NCBI GenBank assembly: GCA_018660465.1
Contig: JABJKH010000008.1
Location: 1-64,000 of the forward strand
Direction: 5' to 3'
DNA length: 64,000 bases
Source of the DNA: Rhodospirillaceae bacterium
GTDB taxonomy: Bacteria; Pseudomonadota; Alphaproteobacteria; Rhodospirillales; JABJKH01
Part shown: piece by piece, positions 38,850-48,922 of the stretch
Layout of the letters: every line of letters begins with the position of its first letter
Numbering within the stretch: the stretch's first letter is position 1
Notes under the pieces: generated by a model
Databases searched by the model: none
Seen by the model: only the letters and a program-made list of their open reading frames with translations
Told to the model about the DNA's origin: nothing
Program-made: the position numbers and the translations under genes

Positions 38850-38894
38850 AGGGTACCGCCTTGATTTAAAGAAGGATGAGGTCATGCGCGGCCC

Positions 38895-41474
38895 CTATCC
38901 CTCCATAACTTCCTTCACCTTCCCGGCCAGTTTCTTCAGGCTGAACGGTTTTGGCAGAAAGTGGATGTCGGGATCGCGGTCTATTTCGTCGATGAAGACG
39001 TCTTCGGCGTAGCCGGACATGAGAATCACTTTGACGTTCGGGAGTTCGTGGCGGACCAGGCGGACCAGGGTGTGGCCGTCCATGCCGGGCATGACCACGT
39101 CCGAGACGATTAAGTCGATGGTTTCTTCCGTGCCGTTGATGACATCAAGGGCGGCTTCGCCGTTATCGGCCTCTAGAACGTTGTAGCCTTTGTTGGTCAG
39201 CGCGCGGGCCCCAAACATGCGGACGGCGTCTTCATCTTCGACCAATAGAACAGTGCCCTCCCCCGTAAGATCACTATCTGGCGCATCGCCTTCGTCTTTC
39301 GGGGAGAAGCGGACTTGGTCTTCGCGGGAGATCGCTTCGCCGTCCGCATCGAACTGTGTCGCCTCATCCGCACCGGCTTCACTGCGCGGCAGATAAACCA
39401 TAAACGTGGTGCCGGCACCTAAGCCACTGTCGACGAAGATAAAGCCGTCCGACTGATGCACTATTCCATAAACAGTGGAGAGCCCGAGTCCTGTGCCCGC
39501 GCCAACGTCTTTCGTGGAAAAGAACGGCTCAAAAATATGATTGATGTTTTCAGGCGAAATGCCCGATCCCGTATCGACCACTTCAACTGTCACATAATCG
39601 CCAGCGGGAATAACTTCGTGGGCGCGCGAGACCTGTTTTTCCAGGGTTACAGAATTGGTGCGAATGGTCACCGCCCCGCCGCCGGGCATGGCGTCCCTGG
39701 CATTCACAGCCAGGTTAATGATCACTTGGTCGAACTGACCGCGGTCGACACGGATCAGACCTAAGTCCCGACCGTGCTCTATATTAAGATCAATGGTCTC
39801 ACCGATCAGGCGGCCCAACAAATTAGAGATATCGCCGAGCAGTTCACTAACATCGATCAGTTCCGGCTCCAGGGTCTGCTTGCGGGAGAACGCCAACAGT
39901 TGGCGCACCAGATTGGTCGCGCGATTGGAATTTTGTTTGATCTGCATGATGTCGGCGAAGGACGGATCGCCTGGACCATGGCGTTCCAGCAGCAGATCAC
40001 AGAAGCCAATCATGGCGGTCAGCAGATTGTTGAAATCGTGCGCCACGCCACCTGCCAACTGACCGACGGCCTGCATCTTTTGGGACTGAGCAAATTGAAC
40101 CTCCAAGTGCTTTTGTTCTGTCGCGTCAATGAAGTGCAGAACCAAGCCTGTAATGTCACCATCGTCATCATCAATGCGGCTGGCATAGAGCGAGACCACC
40201 AGTTCGCGTTCCCGCGACGCCGGCATGCGGACTTCTAAATGCGCTGCCCGACTGGCCCCCATGACGATTTTGGAGAGCACACCACCGACTTCGCCACGAT
40301 CTTCTTGGATCAAGCGATCAGAGAATGGTAGTCCCGCCACCGCGTCCCGATGAACGCCAAGCAGGCTCAAGAACGCGCGGTTGCAGTCGGTGATGTTGCC
40401 TTGCAGGTCTATCATGACAATGCCGACGGGGGCTTCTTCAAATTGCCAGCGGGCGGCCTCGCCGCCGACTCCGTCTCGCCGCCACGCCATGTCCTTGAGC
40501 ACGATTGACCGGCTGTAAACCATATCGCCAGCATCGCCTATTTGCTGCGACTGGATTAAGCAAACCTTGAACGTAGAGCCATCAACCGCGCGCAGAGCGA
40601 CCTCGCCACGCGAAACATCAACATCACCTTCTTCCCAGACCGGGGTGTTGCTATCGTCATCGTCCAGCGCCACGAACTCGGAGAAACTCCGGCCGATAAG
40701 ATTTTCATCGTCAGCCAGTCCCAGCCAAGATTTTAAAATTTGATTGGCGTATATGATCCGTCCATTGGCGTCAGCAGAAAAGAAACCTGCCGGCAATTGG
40801 TCCAAGAGATCGGCTAAGACTTCTTCTTCGCGGCGTAGAACCGTGTCGATCTGATGACGAGCGGTGACATCTTCCACAACCCATAACATCGTGCCCCAGC
40901 CGCCAACGGGTTGGACTGCAAACCGTCTCCACTCAGGGATGCCACTGCTGCCTCCCATAACAGAAAGTTCTTCGTGAGCCCGCGCGCCCAAGGCCGCTTG
41001 ATTGCGGAGGCGCTGAAGCACTTCACCCGCTTCACTACCGCCATTCAGATGCCGCGCCATTACTTCCAACGGAGGGGGCTTCTTGCCACTGTCTTCACGC
41101 GATACTGGGAACATCGCATTGAAGGCGGCATTGGCGTAAATCAAGTCGCCGCTTGATGTGGTGATCAGATGCGCATGAGGACTTTTATCGGCGGCATTGA
41201 GCAGGTACTTGGCCGACGGCGCCGCCGATCCATGCCGACCCCACGTCCAAACGAAACCCAGCAGAAACGCCGCAGCCAGACCCGAGAGACCTGAAATTAG
41301 TGCCGACACAAGGGTAGATGGATCGGATTGTATATATCCTAAGTAGGCAACACCCCCGACCGACAGCAAACATGCCAGCCCCCACGGCAACAACAAACGC
41401 CAAAGGCTTACACCCGGTGCCGCTGCCAAGGGCGCGCTATATTTTGCATGGGGACTATCAGGTGACGTGAACAC
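38895..41474 (-). CDS. cckA: Cell-cycle hybrid histidine kinase CckA
   Basis: 859 aa. Two N-terminal membrane segments (about residues 25-48 and 55-78), three PAS domains (~90-205, ~218-325, ~340-455), HisKA with His479 in GGVAHDFNNLLT, an HATPase domain (N589, G-boxes DTGSGIS and GTGLGLSTVYG) and a C-terminal receiver with Asp792 in SDVVMPGMDG. CckA feeds the ChpT-CtrA phosphorelay controlling cell cycle and motility. Position behind flhB matches other Rhodospirillales. ATG start. Convergent with the sulfatase. Confidence 0.9.
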   Translation of the reverse strand: MFTSPDSPHAKYSAPLAAAPGVSLWRLLLPWGLACLLSVGGVAYLGYIQSDPSTLVSALISGLSGLAAAFLLGFVWTWGRHGSAAPSAKYLLNAADKSPHAHLITTSSGDLIYANAAFNAMFPVSREDSGKKPPPLEVMARHLNGGSEAGEVLQRLRNQAALGARAHEELSVMGGSSGIPEWRRFAVQPVGGWGTMLWVVEDVTARHQIDTVLRREEEVLADLLDQLPAGFFSADANGRIIYANQILKSWLGLADDENLIGRSFSEFVALDDDDSNTPVWEEGDVDVSRGEVALRAVDGSTFKVCLIQSQQIGDAGDMVYSRSIVLKDMAWRRDGVGGEAARWQFEEAPVGIVMIDLQGNITDCNRAFLSLLGVHRDAVAGLPFSDRLIQEDRGEVGGVLSKIVMGASRAAHLEVRMPASRERELVVSLYASRIDDDDGDITGLVLHFIDATEQKHLEVQFAQSQKMQAVGQLAGGVAHDFNNLLTAMIGFCDLLLERHGPGDPSFADIMQIKQNSNRATNLVRQLLAFSRKQTLEPELIDVSELLGDISNLLGRLIGETIDLNIEHGRDLGLIRVDRGQFDQVIINLAVNARDAMPGGGAVTIRTNSVTLEKQVSRAHEVIPAGDYVTVEVVDTGSGISPENINHIFEPFFSTKDVGAGTGLGLSTVYGIVHQSDGFIFVDSGLGAGTTFMVYLPRSEAGADEATQFDADGEAISREDQVRFSPKDEGDAPDSDLTGEGTVLLVEDEDAVRMFGARALTNKGYNVLEADNGEAALDVINGTEETIDLIVSDVVMPGMDGHTLVRLVRHELPNVKVILMSGYAEDVFIDEIDRDPDIHFLPKPFSLKKLAGKVKEVMEG

Positions 41475-41500
41475 GTCGAATGCCGCCTTTCTATAGCCAG

Positions 41501-42568
41501 TTAGTTAAGTTCACCGCGAAGCCGCATCACGTAGCTGATGATTTCGGCGACAGCCATATAATGTTCGTCAGGAATTTCTTCGTCCAATTCAACAGCGGCG
41601 TAAAGAGCGCGCGCAACCGGGGCATTTTCAACGACGGGAATGTCGTTTTCTTCCGCGACCTCCCTGATCCGGAAAGCCAGCGTATCCATTCCCTTCGCCA
41701 CCAGCACAGGGGCCGTCATTTCAGACATATTATATTGCAGCGCGACTGCGTAATGGGTCGGGTTGGTAACGACCACATCGGCCTCTGGCACAGCGGCCAT
41801 CATGCGCTGTTGCGCGCGTTCCATGCGAATTTGTCTAATCTTACCTTTTACTAAAGGATCACCTTCGGACTGCTTGTGTTCGTCCTTGACCTCTTGCGGG
41901 CTCATTTTTAGATCCTGAGTATGAGTATATTTCTGCCACGCGAAGTCGAGCAAAGCGATGGCCGTCATGACAACGACGGTCGCAACCGTCATTTCAATGG
42001 CAATGGCCTGAATTTTCTCGATAATGGTTGTTAGCTCCATCGTTGGAACGCTCTCGATATCGCTCAACAATGGAATAGACAAACCGAAAGCAATTGCCCC
42101 AACCACCACAATCTTTGTTATGCCTTTGATGAATTCGACCCACCCCTTGGGGCCAAAAAGCTTCTTAGCGCCAGATACTGGAGAAACTTTGCTGAATTCG
42201 GGCTTTATTTTTGACGGTGCCCAGACAAGTCCTGCCTGCATCACGTTGGACGCCAATGCCAAGACGATTAACAACAGCAGAATCGGTATCATCGCGATAA
42301 GGAGATCGATGCCAACGCCGGCGAAAAGGTTCTGTAACCCCGGGGGACTGACTTCGAAAGCATGGGGGCTTTCAATGAATTTCATGGCCATTGCTTTAAT
42401 GTCAACGGCGAGCCTCGGAAACAACGAAAACAGTCCTACCGCCCCTCCCATCAAAATAGCCCAACTTTTAATTTCGTTTGAGCTCGGAACATTACCTTTG
42501 CTCCGCGCCTCAGATAATCGTTTGGCAGTCGGGTCTTCTGATTTTGAAGCTTGGTCTTCGTCAGCCAT
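41501..42568 (-). CDS. flhB: Flagellar export switch protein FlhB
   Basis: 355 aa. Four membrane helices in the first 210 residues and a cytoplasmic domain containing the self-cleavage motif N269-P-T-H272 (VVVTNPTHYAVAL). It changes export specificity from rod/hook to filament. Begins about 30 bp after fliR; cckA follows 26 bp downstream. Confidence 0.96.
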   Translation of the reverse strand: MADEDQASKSEDPTAKRLSEARSKGNVPSSNEIKSWAILMGGAVGLFSLFPRLAVDIKAMAMKFIESPHAFEVSPPGLQNLFAGVGIDLLIAMIPILLLLIVLALASNVMQAGLVWAPSKIKPEFSKVSPVSGAKKLFGPKGWVEFIKGITKIVVVGAIAFGLSIPLLSDIESVPTMELTTIIEKIQAIAIEMTVATVVVMTAIALLDFAWQKYTHTQDLKMSPQEVKDEHKQSEGDPLVKGKIRQIRMERAQQRMMAAVPEADVVVTNPTHYAVALQYNMSEMTAPVLVAKGMDTLAFRIREVAEENDIPVVENAPVARALYAAVELDEEIPDEHYMAVAEIISYVMRLRGELN

Positions 42569-42598
42569 ATCTTATCCTAATACCAAGAAACATTGGCC

Positions 42599-43360
42599 TT
42601 ACGGGGCCAAAAACATAACAAAGCCGTCCTGAAAATACTTCATGAACACCATCATGATCGCCGGCAGAGCCAGCATCAAGGTTATGATCTGCATTAAGAG
42701 TTGCAACGGCAACCCGATGAAGAAAATTGGCAGCATCGGCATCAACCGGCCCAAAATTCCGAGGCCCAGATAATAAGTCAATGACGTCACCATCAAAGGG
42801 GACGCTATGCGGAGGGCCAAATTAAAGCTATCAGCAACCTTGCGGGCAATTAAATGCACGGCATCGCCACCAACCATCACCTTACCCGGTTCAAACAGAC
42901 CATAGCTATCGACTAACGCCCGCAGCATCAGATGATGGGTATCGGTCACGATTACCAAAAGCAGTCCAACGAGGCTTAGAAATCCAGAAATCAAAGATGA
43001 CTGCTGGTCTGCGATGGGGTCGCGGACCATCGCATTCGCCAGGGAGGAAAATAGTGCGATAAAGCTACCTGCCGATTGTAAGCAGGCAATTAAAATGACC
43101 CCAATTGCACCGAAATAAAGCCCAATGATTATTTCACCCATGATCATCAGTGCAAGTTCTATAGGCGTCGCGGCCAATGGTGGAAGATAACGTGCCAGGG
43201 GTGGCGTTATGACAAAACAAATGCCGATCGCGATAACCAAACGCATGCGCACGGGCACCCACGCAGAACTAAAACCCGGCAATACAGAAATCGCCGAGCC
43301 AACGCGAGCGAATACCAAAAAATACGTATATATATTGAGGTTAATAAATTCCGCCAGCAT
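42599..43360 (-). CDS. fliR: Flagellar export gate protein FliR
   Basis: 253 aa with six hydrophobic segments. It begins FINLNIYTYFLVFARVGSAI and contains FSSAWVPVRMRLVIAIGICFVITPPLA, typical of FliR/FlhR gate subunits. Part of the fliQ-fliR-flhB block. ATG start. Confidence 0.94.
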   Translation of the reverse strand: MLAEFINLNIYTYFLVFARVGSAISVLPGFSSAWVPVRMRLVIAIGICFVITPPLARYLPPLAATPIELALMIMGEIIIGLYFGAIGVILIACLQSAGSFIALFSSLANAMVRDPIADQQSSLISGFLSLVGLLLVIVTDTHHLMLRALVDSYGLFEPGKVMVGGDAVHLIARKVADSFNLALRIASPLMVTSLTYYLGLGILGRLMPMLPIFFIGLPLQLLMQIITLMLALPAIMMVFMKYFQDGFVMFLAP

Positions 43361-43393
43361 GATTGGCTACTGATCTAGACATAACATGCGGCA

Positions 43394-43660
43394 CTAACCC
43401 ATTGTCGCAATTCTTTCGAACAGTGATTTCGAGAAATCAATCACTGTCGTCATCATAAATGGCAACAACACAATCACCGCCGTGAAAATAACAATAATCT
43501 TTGGAACGAACGTTAGGGTCATTTCCTGAATGGTGGTCAATGCTTGGAACAACGCAATAACCAAGCCCACCAGCATGCCGGCAATCATGATTGGCCCTGC
43601 AGCCTTTAAAATCACCGTTAAGGCTTCTCTGCCAATTTCGACGACGGTAACCTCATTCAT
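43394..43660 (-). CDS. fliQ: Flagellar export gate protein FliQ
   Basis: 88 aa with two hydrophobic helices; the motif LVGLVIALFQALTTIQEMTLTFVPK is the FliQ signature. Component of the FliPQR export gate. Lies 80 bp after fliE and 33 bp before fliR. Confidence 0.95.
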   Translation of the reverse strand: MNEVTVVEIGREALTVILKAAGPIMIAGMLVGLVIALFQALTTIQEMTLTFVPKIIVIFTAVIVLLPFMMTTVIDFSKSLFERIATMG

Positions 43661-43740
43661 TGAGGAATTCCTCCAGAAAATTAGGTGCTGCTCGAGTGTT
43701 TTTAATCCAACACTAGGTCGGCTAACACTAGACCGGGCCG

Positions 43741-44067
43741 CTACATGGGCATGCGGAGGATTTGCTTATAAGATTCGATAACCTTGTCACGGACGGCGAC
43801 CACGGTTTGCAAGGTCAGTTCCGCCTCTGCGACTGCCGTCACGACACTGCTTAAGTCCGCCTTGTCAGTAACACCGGCAAGGGTCTTCTGCTCACCTTCA
43901 CGGCCAATCTCGGCGGCCTGCTTCAGCGCGCCCTTGACCAATTCAGAGAATTCATCACCCGTACCGTTATCCCGAGCATCAAGACCTTCGGTGGATTTGC
44001 TTGTCGGTTTCGCCGCATTGGCGTAGGCGTTGACAGCACCTGTAAAGCTTTGTGTCGGATCTACCAT
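43741..44067 (-). CDS. fliE: Flagellar hook-basal body protein FliE
   Basis: 108 aa. The C-terminal part, DKADLSSVVTAVAEAELTLQTVVAVRDKVIESYKQILRMPM, contains the FliE signature that joins the MS ring to the rod. The N-terminal 35 residues are Gly/Ser/Thr-rich. ATG start. Downstream of flgC by about 100 bp that hold a short tandem repeat. Confidence 0.94.
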   Translation of the reverse strand: MVDPTQSFTGAVNAYANAAKPTSKSTEGLDARDNGTGDEFSELVKGALKQAAEIGREGEQKTLAGVTDKADLSSVVTAVAEAELTLQTVVAVRDKVIESYKQILRMPM

Positions 44068-44137
44068 TTTAATCTCTTACCCGTTATTTACGACCCACGA
44101 ATTGAATTTTAAAGAGGCTACCCAACCTCTTTGCCCT

Positions 44138-44178
44138 AAATGACTAGCGCCAAATGATTAGCGCCAAATAATTAGCGC
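44138..44178. repeat. Short tandem repeat behind flgC
   Basis: Nearly three copies of a 14-bp unit, AAATGAYTAGCGCC, at 44138-44151, 44152-44165 and 44166-44178. The last copy includes the flgC stop codon and 3' end, so the array duplicates the gene terminus. Confidence 0.6.
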
Positions 44179-44582
44179 AAGACATCAATGGTCTGAGTCA
44201 ACATTGCCTTAGAAGCCCGTATCACGGAGATATTGGCTTCATAGGACCTTTGCGCCTCTCGCATATCCATCATTTCCACAAGTATTTTCACATTCGGTGT
44301 TTGCACATAGCCGTCTGCATCCGCTGCCGGATGGGCCGGATCATATTGCTTACCGAAATCCGAATTATCAGGTTTAACTTTACCGATTCGCACTGTTTCA
44401 AGTCCGATTCTACGGTCTAGTTCATTCTCAAACGTCACGACTTTGCGTCTGTAAGGCGTGTCGTTAGGCGACTGTGGCAGGGATTCGGCGTTGGCGATGT
44501 TTTCTGAGATCACCCGGAGCCGGTGCCCCTGCGCCCGCATACCCGCAGCCGAAATCTTCATTGTTTTTAAAATATCATCCAT
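44172..44582 (-). CDS. flgC: Flagellar proximal rod protein FlgC
   Basis: 136 aa. It begins DDILKTMKISAAGMRAQGHRLRVISENIANAES and ends YEANISVIRASKAMLTQTIDVLR, the conserved N- and C-terminal helices of rod proteins. Exported through the gate and polymerises with FlgB and FlgF/G. 37 bp behind flgB. Confidence 0.96.
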   Translation of the reverse strand: MDDILKTMKISAAGMRAQGHRLRVISENIANAESLPQSPNDTPYRRKVVTFENELDRRIGLETVRIGKVKPDNSDFGKQYDPAHPAADADGYVQTPNVKILVEMMDMREAQRSYEANISVIRASKAMLTQTIDVLR

Positions 44583-44619
44583 CGCCGTATTCCTGTCTTA
44601 ATGATCGCTTCCGTTAACC

Positions 44620-45024
44620 CTATTTTCTGCCGAGGGCCATGCGGAACATGTTCAAATGTTTCTTATAAAGTTCCGACGTTAATTTATGCTTAGCTGTCGT
44701 TTCCGCGACCTTCATCATTTGCTCTTCCAAAACGACCGCATTCCCTTGCGGTGCTGTTTCAAAAGGCTTGTGGGTCTCTTCTGAGTCAAAATCAGCGATG
44801 CGCTTGCGCTGCCCTTCCAAGTGCTGTGGGTTCTCAACGCTCATATTCAGCGCGCTGTTTTGACGGCGAATCAAATCCTCAAACTCGAAGGGCCTCAGGT
44901 CCTTCGGCTTATAGCCAGGCGTATCCGAATTCGAAATGTTCGACGCAAGAACTTCCTGACGCTCCGTCAGCCATTCCATGCGCTTTTTGATAACACTGAA
45001 AATCGGTATTTGATTGAAATCCAT
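44620..45024 (-). CDS. flgB: Flagellar basal-body rod protein FlgB
   Basis: 134 aa. It starts MDFNQIPIFSVIKKRMEWLTERQEVLASNISNSDTPGYKPKDL, the FlgB signature, and ends with the export helix. First gene of the flgB-flgC-fliE-fliQ-fliR-flhB-cckA block. Divergent from the secreted metallo-beta-lactamase-fold gene. I find no clear sigma-54 promoter in the 125 bp between. Confidence 0.95.
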   Translation of the reverse strand: MDFNQIPIFSVIKKRMEWLTERQEVLASNISNSDTPGYKPKDLRPFEFEDLIRRQNSALNMSVENPQHLEGQRKRIADFDSEETHKPFETAPQGNAVVLEEQMMKVAETTAKHKLTSELYKKHLNMFRMALGRK

Positions 45025-45149
45025 AAGGGATTTTGGCCTCTTGCTTCAGACTCTATATTTCAGTCTAGATAATCACGTCGGGATGGTAGACCATAGGTAC
45101 TTAATTGAATCTTAAAATTCGGAAATATTCGGCGATAAAGGAGACCTCA

Positions 45150-45986
45150 ATGCACACTGCTAAGGGCTTTTTCATTGCCATGGCCATATTTACGATTTGG
45201 ACTCTGGGGACAGCGCCGGCTACTGCCGCTGACCGTGCCTGTACGTTCGGTTTTGTTGAAGGCCCTTCCCTATTTCAGCCAGCAGCCTTCCAGTTGGCAT
45301 CTGTTCCAAAAGGAAACGTAAAAATCACCTTTATTGGCCACTCAACTTTCGTCCTCGAATCGCCCGCCGGAATCACTCTCGCCACTGACTTCAACGGCAT
45401 TCACACACCCAAAATACCGCCCACGATTGTGACCATGAACAATTCCCATAGCTCGCACTATACAGATGTGTTCAGCCCCAAAACTTCCTTCGTGCTGAGA
45501 GGCTGGGACCCGAACGGCGGCATTGCCAAACATGATATTAAAACTAAGGATATGCGGGTTTATAACGTGCCGACGAATGTCGAGAGATTTAGCGATAGAC
45601 TAACCAACAAAAATTCAATTTTCGTCATAGAAACCAATGGCTTATGCTTCGCCCACATGGGTCACCTCCATCACGTAATTGGCTCGAAGCAAAGCCGGGC
45701 ATTAGGCCGGACGGACGTGTTATTTATTCCCATTGATGGCCTTATGACCATGAGCTTCGAAGAGGTTATGCTGTCGATCAAAAAAATCTCGCCGAAATTG
45801 GTCATCCCAATGCATTTTTTTAGCGAAACCGATTCCCACAGCTTTCTTCAATTCCTCAATAAAAAATTTCCGGTCAAGACCACCAAGCAAACATCTGTGC
45901 TTATCAACCGGCGATCCCTGCCCAAAACGACCGAAATTTTACTGCTAAACGCTGAATTCTGGAGCGGAGTGGCCGGCGAAGACTGA
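45150..45986 (+). CDS. Exported metallo-beta-lactamase-fold protein, altered metal site
   Basis: 278 aa. Sec signal peptide (MHTAKGFFIAMAIFTIWTLGTAPATAA), then an UlaG-like MBL domain starting VKITFIGHSTFVLESPAGITLATDFNG. The usual HxHxDH is N-S-H-S-S-H followed by YTD, so the first His and the Asp are missing. Other motifs, AHMGHLHHVIG, FIPIDGLMTM and PMHFF, remain. It may bind one metal or act non-catalytically; similar HSSHYTD variants may form their own family. ATG chosen because AAAGGAG precedes it; a TTG at 45105 is rejected. Confidence 0.75.
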   Translation: MHTAKGFFIAMAIFTIWTLGTAPATAADRACTFGFVEGPSLFQPAAFQLASVPKGNVKITFIGHSTFVLESPAGITLATDFNGIHTPKIPPTIVTMNNSHSSHYTDVFSPKTSFVLRGWDPNGGIAKHDIKTKDMRVYNVPTNVERFSDRLTNKNSIFVIETNGLCFAHMGHLHHVIGSKQSRALGRTDVLFIPIDGLMTMSFEEVMLSIKKISPKLVIPMHFFSETDSHSFLQFLNKKFPVKTTKQTSVLINRRSLPKTTEILLLNAEFWSGVAGED

Positions 45987-46002
45987 CCAATAGAACTCGT
46001 TA

Positions 46003-48639
46003 TCAATTGAACGTGTTTTTTAAAACCTCAGCCAATCTTTCTGTCTTAACCGGCTTGTGTAAGATAGAGAGCCCGGCTTCCTTAATAAACTTGAGACGGT
46101 CAGGTGAGGTATCCCCAGTTAGAATAATCCCCGGAATTTGGTGTTCTGACTCGCCCTGCAACGTCTTGATTACTTGAATACCATCCATATGCCCGGCCAA
46201 CCGTAAATCAGAAATGATGATCTTCGGAGTGACATTATTTTTACGGAGGAGCCCTTGTGCTTCCTCAAACGAATTTGCCGCCAGCGTGTTGTATTCCCAG
46301 GATTCGAGGCGAAGTTTTAGGCTTTCCAAAACGCTGGGATCGTCATCGATCAACAGAACTGTTTTTGAGTCCATATCTTTTTGTACCGTTGACATGGGTT
46401 CCGGTTCGGCCAGCAGTTCTTGGCCCTCAAGCGGGAGAATACTGATCGCAAACGTGGTTCCTCGACCTTCCTCTGATGCCACCGTCAAGGGAAGGCCAAG
46501 GAGGTCGGCCGTTCTTTTTGCGATCGCCAGGCCGAGCCCTAAACCCTTTGTCCGGTCACGGTGTTGATTTCCCACCTGATAAAATTCATCAAATATATTA
46601 CCGACCTTATCACTCGGAATTCCAATGCCGGTGTCTGTCACTTCTATATTTATCCGACCGCCAGATTGGCGGGCAGCGAAGCTGATCTTACCATTTTCCG
46701 TATAACGTATGGCGTTGCCCAAAAAGTTACTCAAAATTTGACTTAAGAGTGCTTCGTCACACCGGACTCTATATTCAGCCGCCTCCATGCTGAAATTAAG
46801 TCCCTTGGCCTTGGCCTGAGCTTCAAACTGACCAAACAATCGTGACATCAAAGCATCAAGACCAAAGTCCGATAAGTTCGGCGTAAGAGTCCCGGCGTCT
46901 AACTTGGAGATTTCCAGCAATGACGAGAATAATCCATCCAAAGCCGTCACCGAGTCATTCATTCGACCGACAAGTGTTTGAATGGTTTCATCCTTACCCA
47001 CTGACGTCGCGAAAAGCTTATCCTCCAGCACAGATAGAAACATCCCAAGAGCCTGGAGGGGTTGTCGGACGTCGTGACTGGCAGATGCGAGAAACGTTGT
47101 TTTGGCTTGATTGGCAGACTCCGCTTCCAATCTTGCCGTTATCAGGTCTTGTTCGGATTCTTTGCGGGCAGTTAGATCATGCAACGTTCCGATATATTTT
47201 ATTTTGTCGGTAGACGTAAATTTATTAACGGTTAAATCCATGGGAAAGGTTGTACCGTCCTTACGTTTCCCCAAAACTTCGCGCCCAATGCCAATAATTT
47301 TTTCTTCCCCGGTTTCGTGATAGTTGGAAAGATAGCTGTCATGCTCATTATGGTACGGGTCAGGCATGAGAATTTTTACGTTCTTGCCGATTAATTCCTC
47401 CGCCGCATAGCCAAACATCTCTTCCGTCATGGGATTTACTGTCTCAATTTCGCCACCTTCCGTGATCGTAATGATGCCTTCCGCCATGCTACTGAACATA
47501 AGACCAAGCTGTTCATTTTGGTCGCGGATTTGGTCTTCAGCTTCCTTGCTGTCACTTATGTCGACGCGCATAGAACACAAAGCCGGTTCACCGTCCCAAT
47601 CAATCATAAACGCGCGCCGACGAACCCAGAGTTCTGTTCCGTCTTTTTTGACGCCCTTGTATTCGCGGTCCAGCGGTACGTCACTTCCTTTCAAATGGTC
47701 GTCGTAACCCGTGATGTGATTAGGCAACTGCAGTTCGATTGTTGATGAAAGCGCAAGAATTTCATCAGGCGACGCGTAACCATACATATCCGCCAAAGCC
47801 TGATTAGCGTAGAGGGGGCGATAATTTTGGTGGACTAAAACGCCTTGGTTTGCGCTGTCTAGGATGGACTGAAGCCGTTGCTGACTTTTACTCAGCTCTT
47901 CTGTCCTTTCGCTCACACGGTCTTCCAACTCGTCGTGGGATTTCTGAAGCGCTAAATGGGACTGCCTAAGTTTTTCCTGCATCTCGTTAATTGCGGAAAC
48001 AAGACCGTCCAGTTCATCTTGTTTCGAAGGGGAGGAAACCGCACGATCTAACTTCAGACTTTCAGCACCCCCACCTAATTCCAAACGTCGGGCATACGCC
48101 GTCATGGTTGCAAGATGGCGCGTCACTAAGACGCCAAAGAGAATAGAAATGAAGAATGCAACGAGAAATGTTTTAATGCCATTCGACAGTAAAACGACGC
48201 CGACCCGGTCCAGTAATCTGGCATAAATAGCATCCTTGTCGGCATGGACCACCAAAATGCCGATCTTAATATTTCTACCTAACTGATTGAAAACAATGTC
48301 GTAATTTTTACGAATAATATTCGAAATGGTCCTCGTCCCACTTGACGCCAGGATATTACCCTTATAGCTCACTTCCGCGAATTCGACGCCTTTCAGTGCC
48401 AAAATACCATTTAATGAAATCTCGAGCTGTTTTGTATCGACGTTCCAAATTGCTTCTGTGATGCTTGGAATACTGGTTACACCAATTTGCCGAAATTCGT
48501 CTTGAATAGAATCAAGATCATGTTCGTACTCACGATAAAGCTGAAGCCCCGTCGTCAGGAATGTAATTGCCGAACTGAATAAAATAACGAGAATAATAAG
48601 CTTTCGGCTCAGCCTTTTCTCAAACTTTATTTCAGACAT
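46003..48639 (-). CDS. PAS-domain hybrid sensor histidine kinase
   Basis: 878 aa. Two membrane helices (residues ~12-33 and ~151-173) flank a ~115-residue periplasmic sensor with ITEAIWNVDTKQLEISLNGIL, typical of a class of ligand-sensing domains. Then a HAMP-like linker and coiled coil to residue 250, two PAS domains (~255-365 and ~378-490), HisKA with His522 in SASHDVRQPL, HATPase, and a receiver with Asp811 in IIISDLRLAG. The 'HDVRQPL' motif marks a kinase subgroup common with PAS sensors. No cognate regulator is adjacent. Convergent with the MBL-fold gene. Confidence 0.88.
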   Translation of the reverse strand: MSEIKFEKRLSRKLIILVILFSSAITFLTTGLQLYREYEHDLDSIQDEFRQIGVTSIPSITEAIWNVDTKQLEISLNGILALKGVEFAEVSYKGNILASSGTRTISNIIRKNYDIVFNQLGRNIKIGILVVHADKDAIYARLLDRVGVVLLSNGIKTFLVAFFISILFGVLVTRHLATMTAYARRLELGGGAESLKLDRAVSSPSKQDELDGLVSAINEMQEKLRQSHLALQKSHDELEDRVSERTEELSKSQQRLQSILDSANQGVLVHQNYRPLYANQALADMYGYASPDEILALSSTIELQLPNHITGYDDHLKGSDVPLDREYKGVKKDGTELWVRRRAFMIDWDGEPALCSMRVDISDSKEAEDQIRDQNEQLGLMFSSMAEGIITITEGGEIETVNPMTEEMFGYAAEELIGKNVKILMPDPYHNEHDSYLSNYHETGEEKIIGIGREVLGKRKDGTTFPMDLTVNKFTSTDKIKYIGTLHDLTARKESEQDLITARLEAESANQAKTTFLASASHDVRQPLQALGMFLSVLEDKLFATSVGKDETIQTLVGRMNDSVTALDGLFSSLLEISKLDAGTLTPNLSDFGLDALMSRLFGQFEAQAKAKGLNFSMEAAEYRVRCDEALLSQILSNFLGNAIRYTENGKISFAARQSGGRINIEVTDTGIGIPSDKVGNIFDEFYQVGNQHRDRTKGLGLGLAIAKRTADLLGLPLTVASEEGRGTTFAISILPLEGQELLAEPEPMSTVQKDMDSKTVLLIDDDPSVLESLKLRLESWEYNTLAANSFEEAQGLLRKNNVTPKIIISDLRLAGHMDGIQVIKTLQGESEHQIPGIILTGDTSPDRLKFIKEAGLSILHKPVKTERLAEVLKNTFN

Positions 48640-48922
48640 AATACCTGCTTAATTCTAAAATTATTAGATTGCTCAGCTACATCTTTTCGAAAAAATACGA
48701 CGGCAGACCAAAATTCTGACAGACTTTTCGTATCATAGCGCGTGATTTGCATTTTAGTATTAATTTAAAACAAAAATTTTTGAGTGTTTAAATCGGAGCA
48801 ATATATACAACCAGAGTTAGTTCGAGATATGTGCCCTCAATAGAATGTTGCCAGTAGAAACAACGTATTGATTTAACTTTACCATGAAAATTTATTCGAC
48901 TGTTCTATCCGCGTCACCTTAT

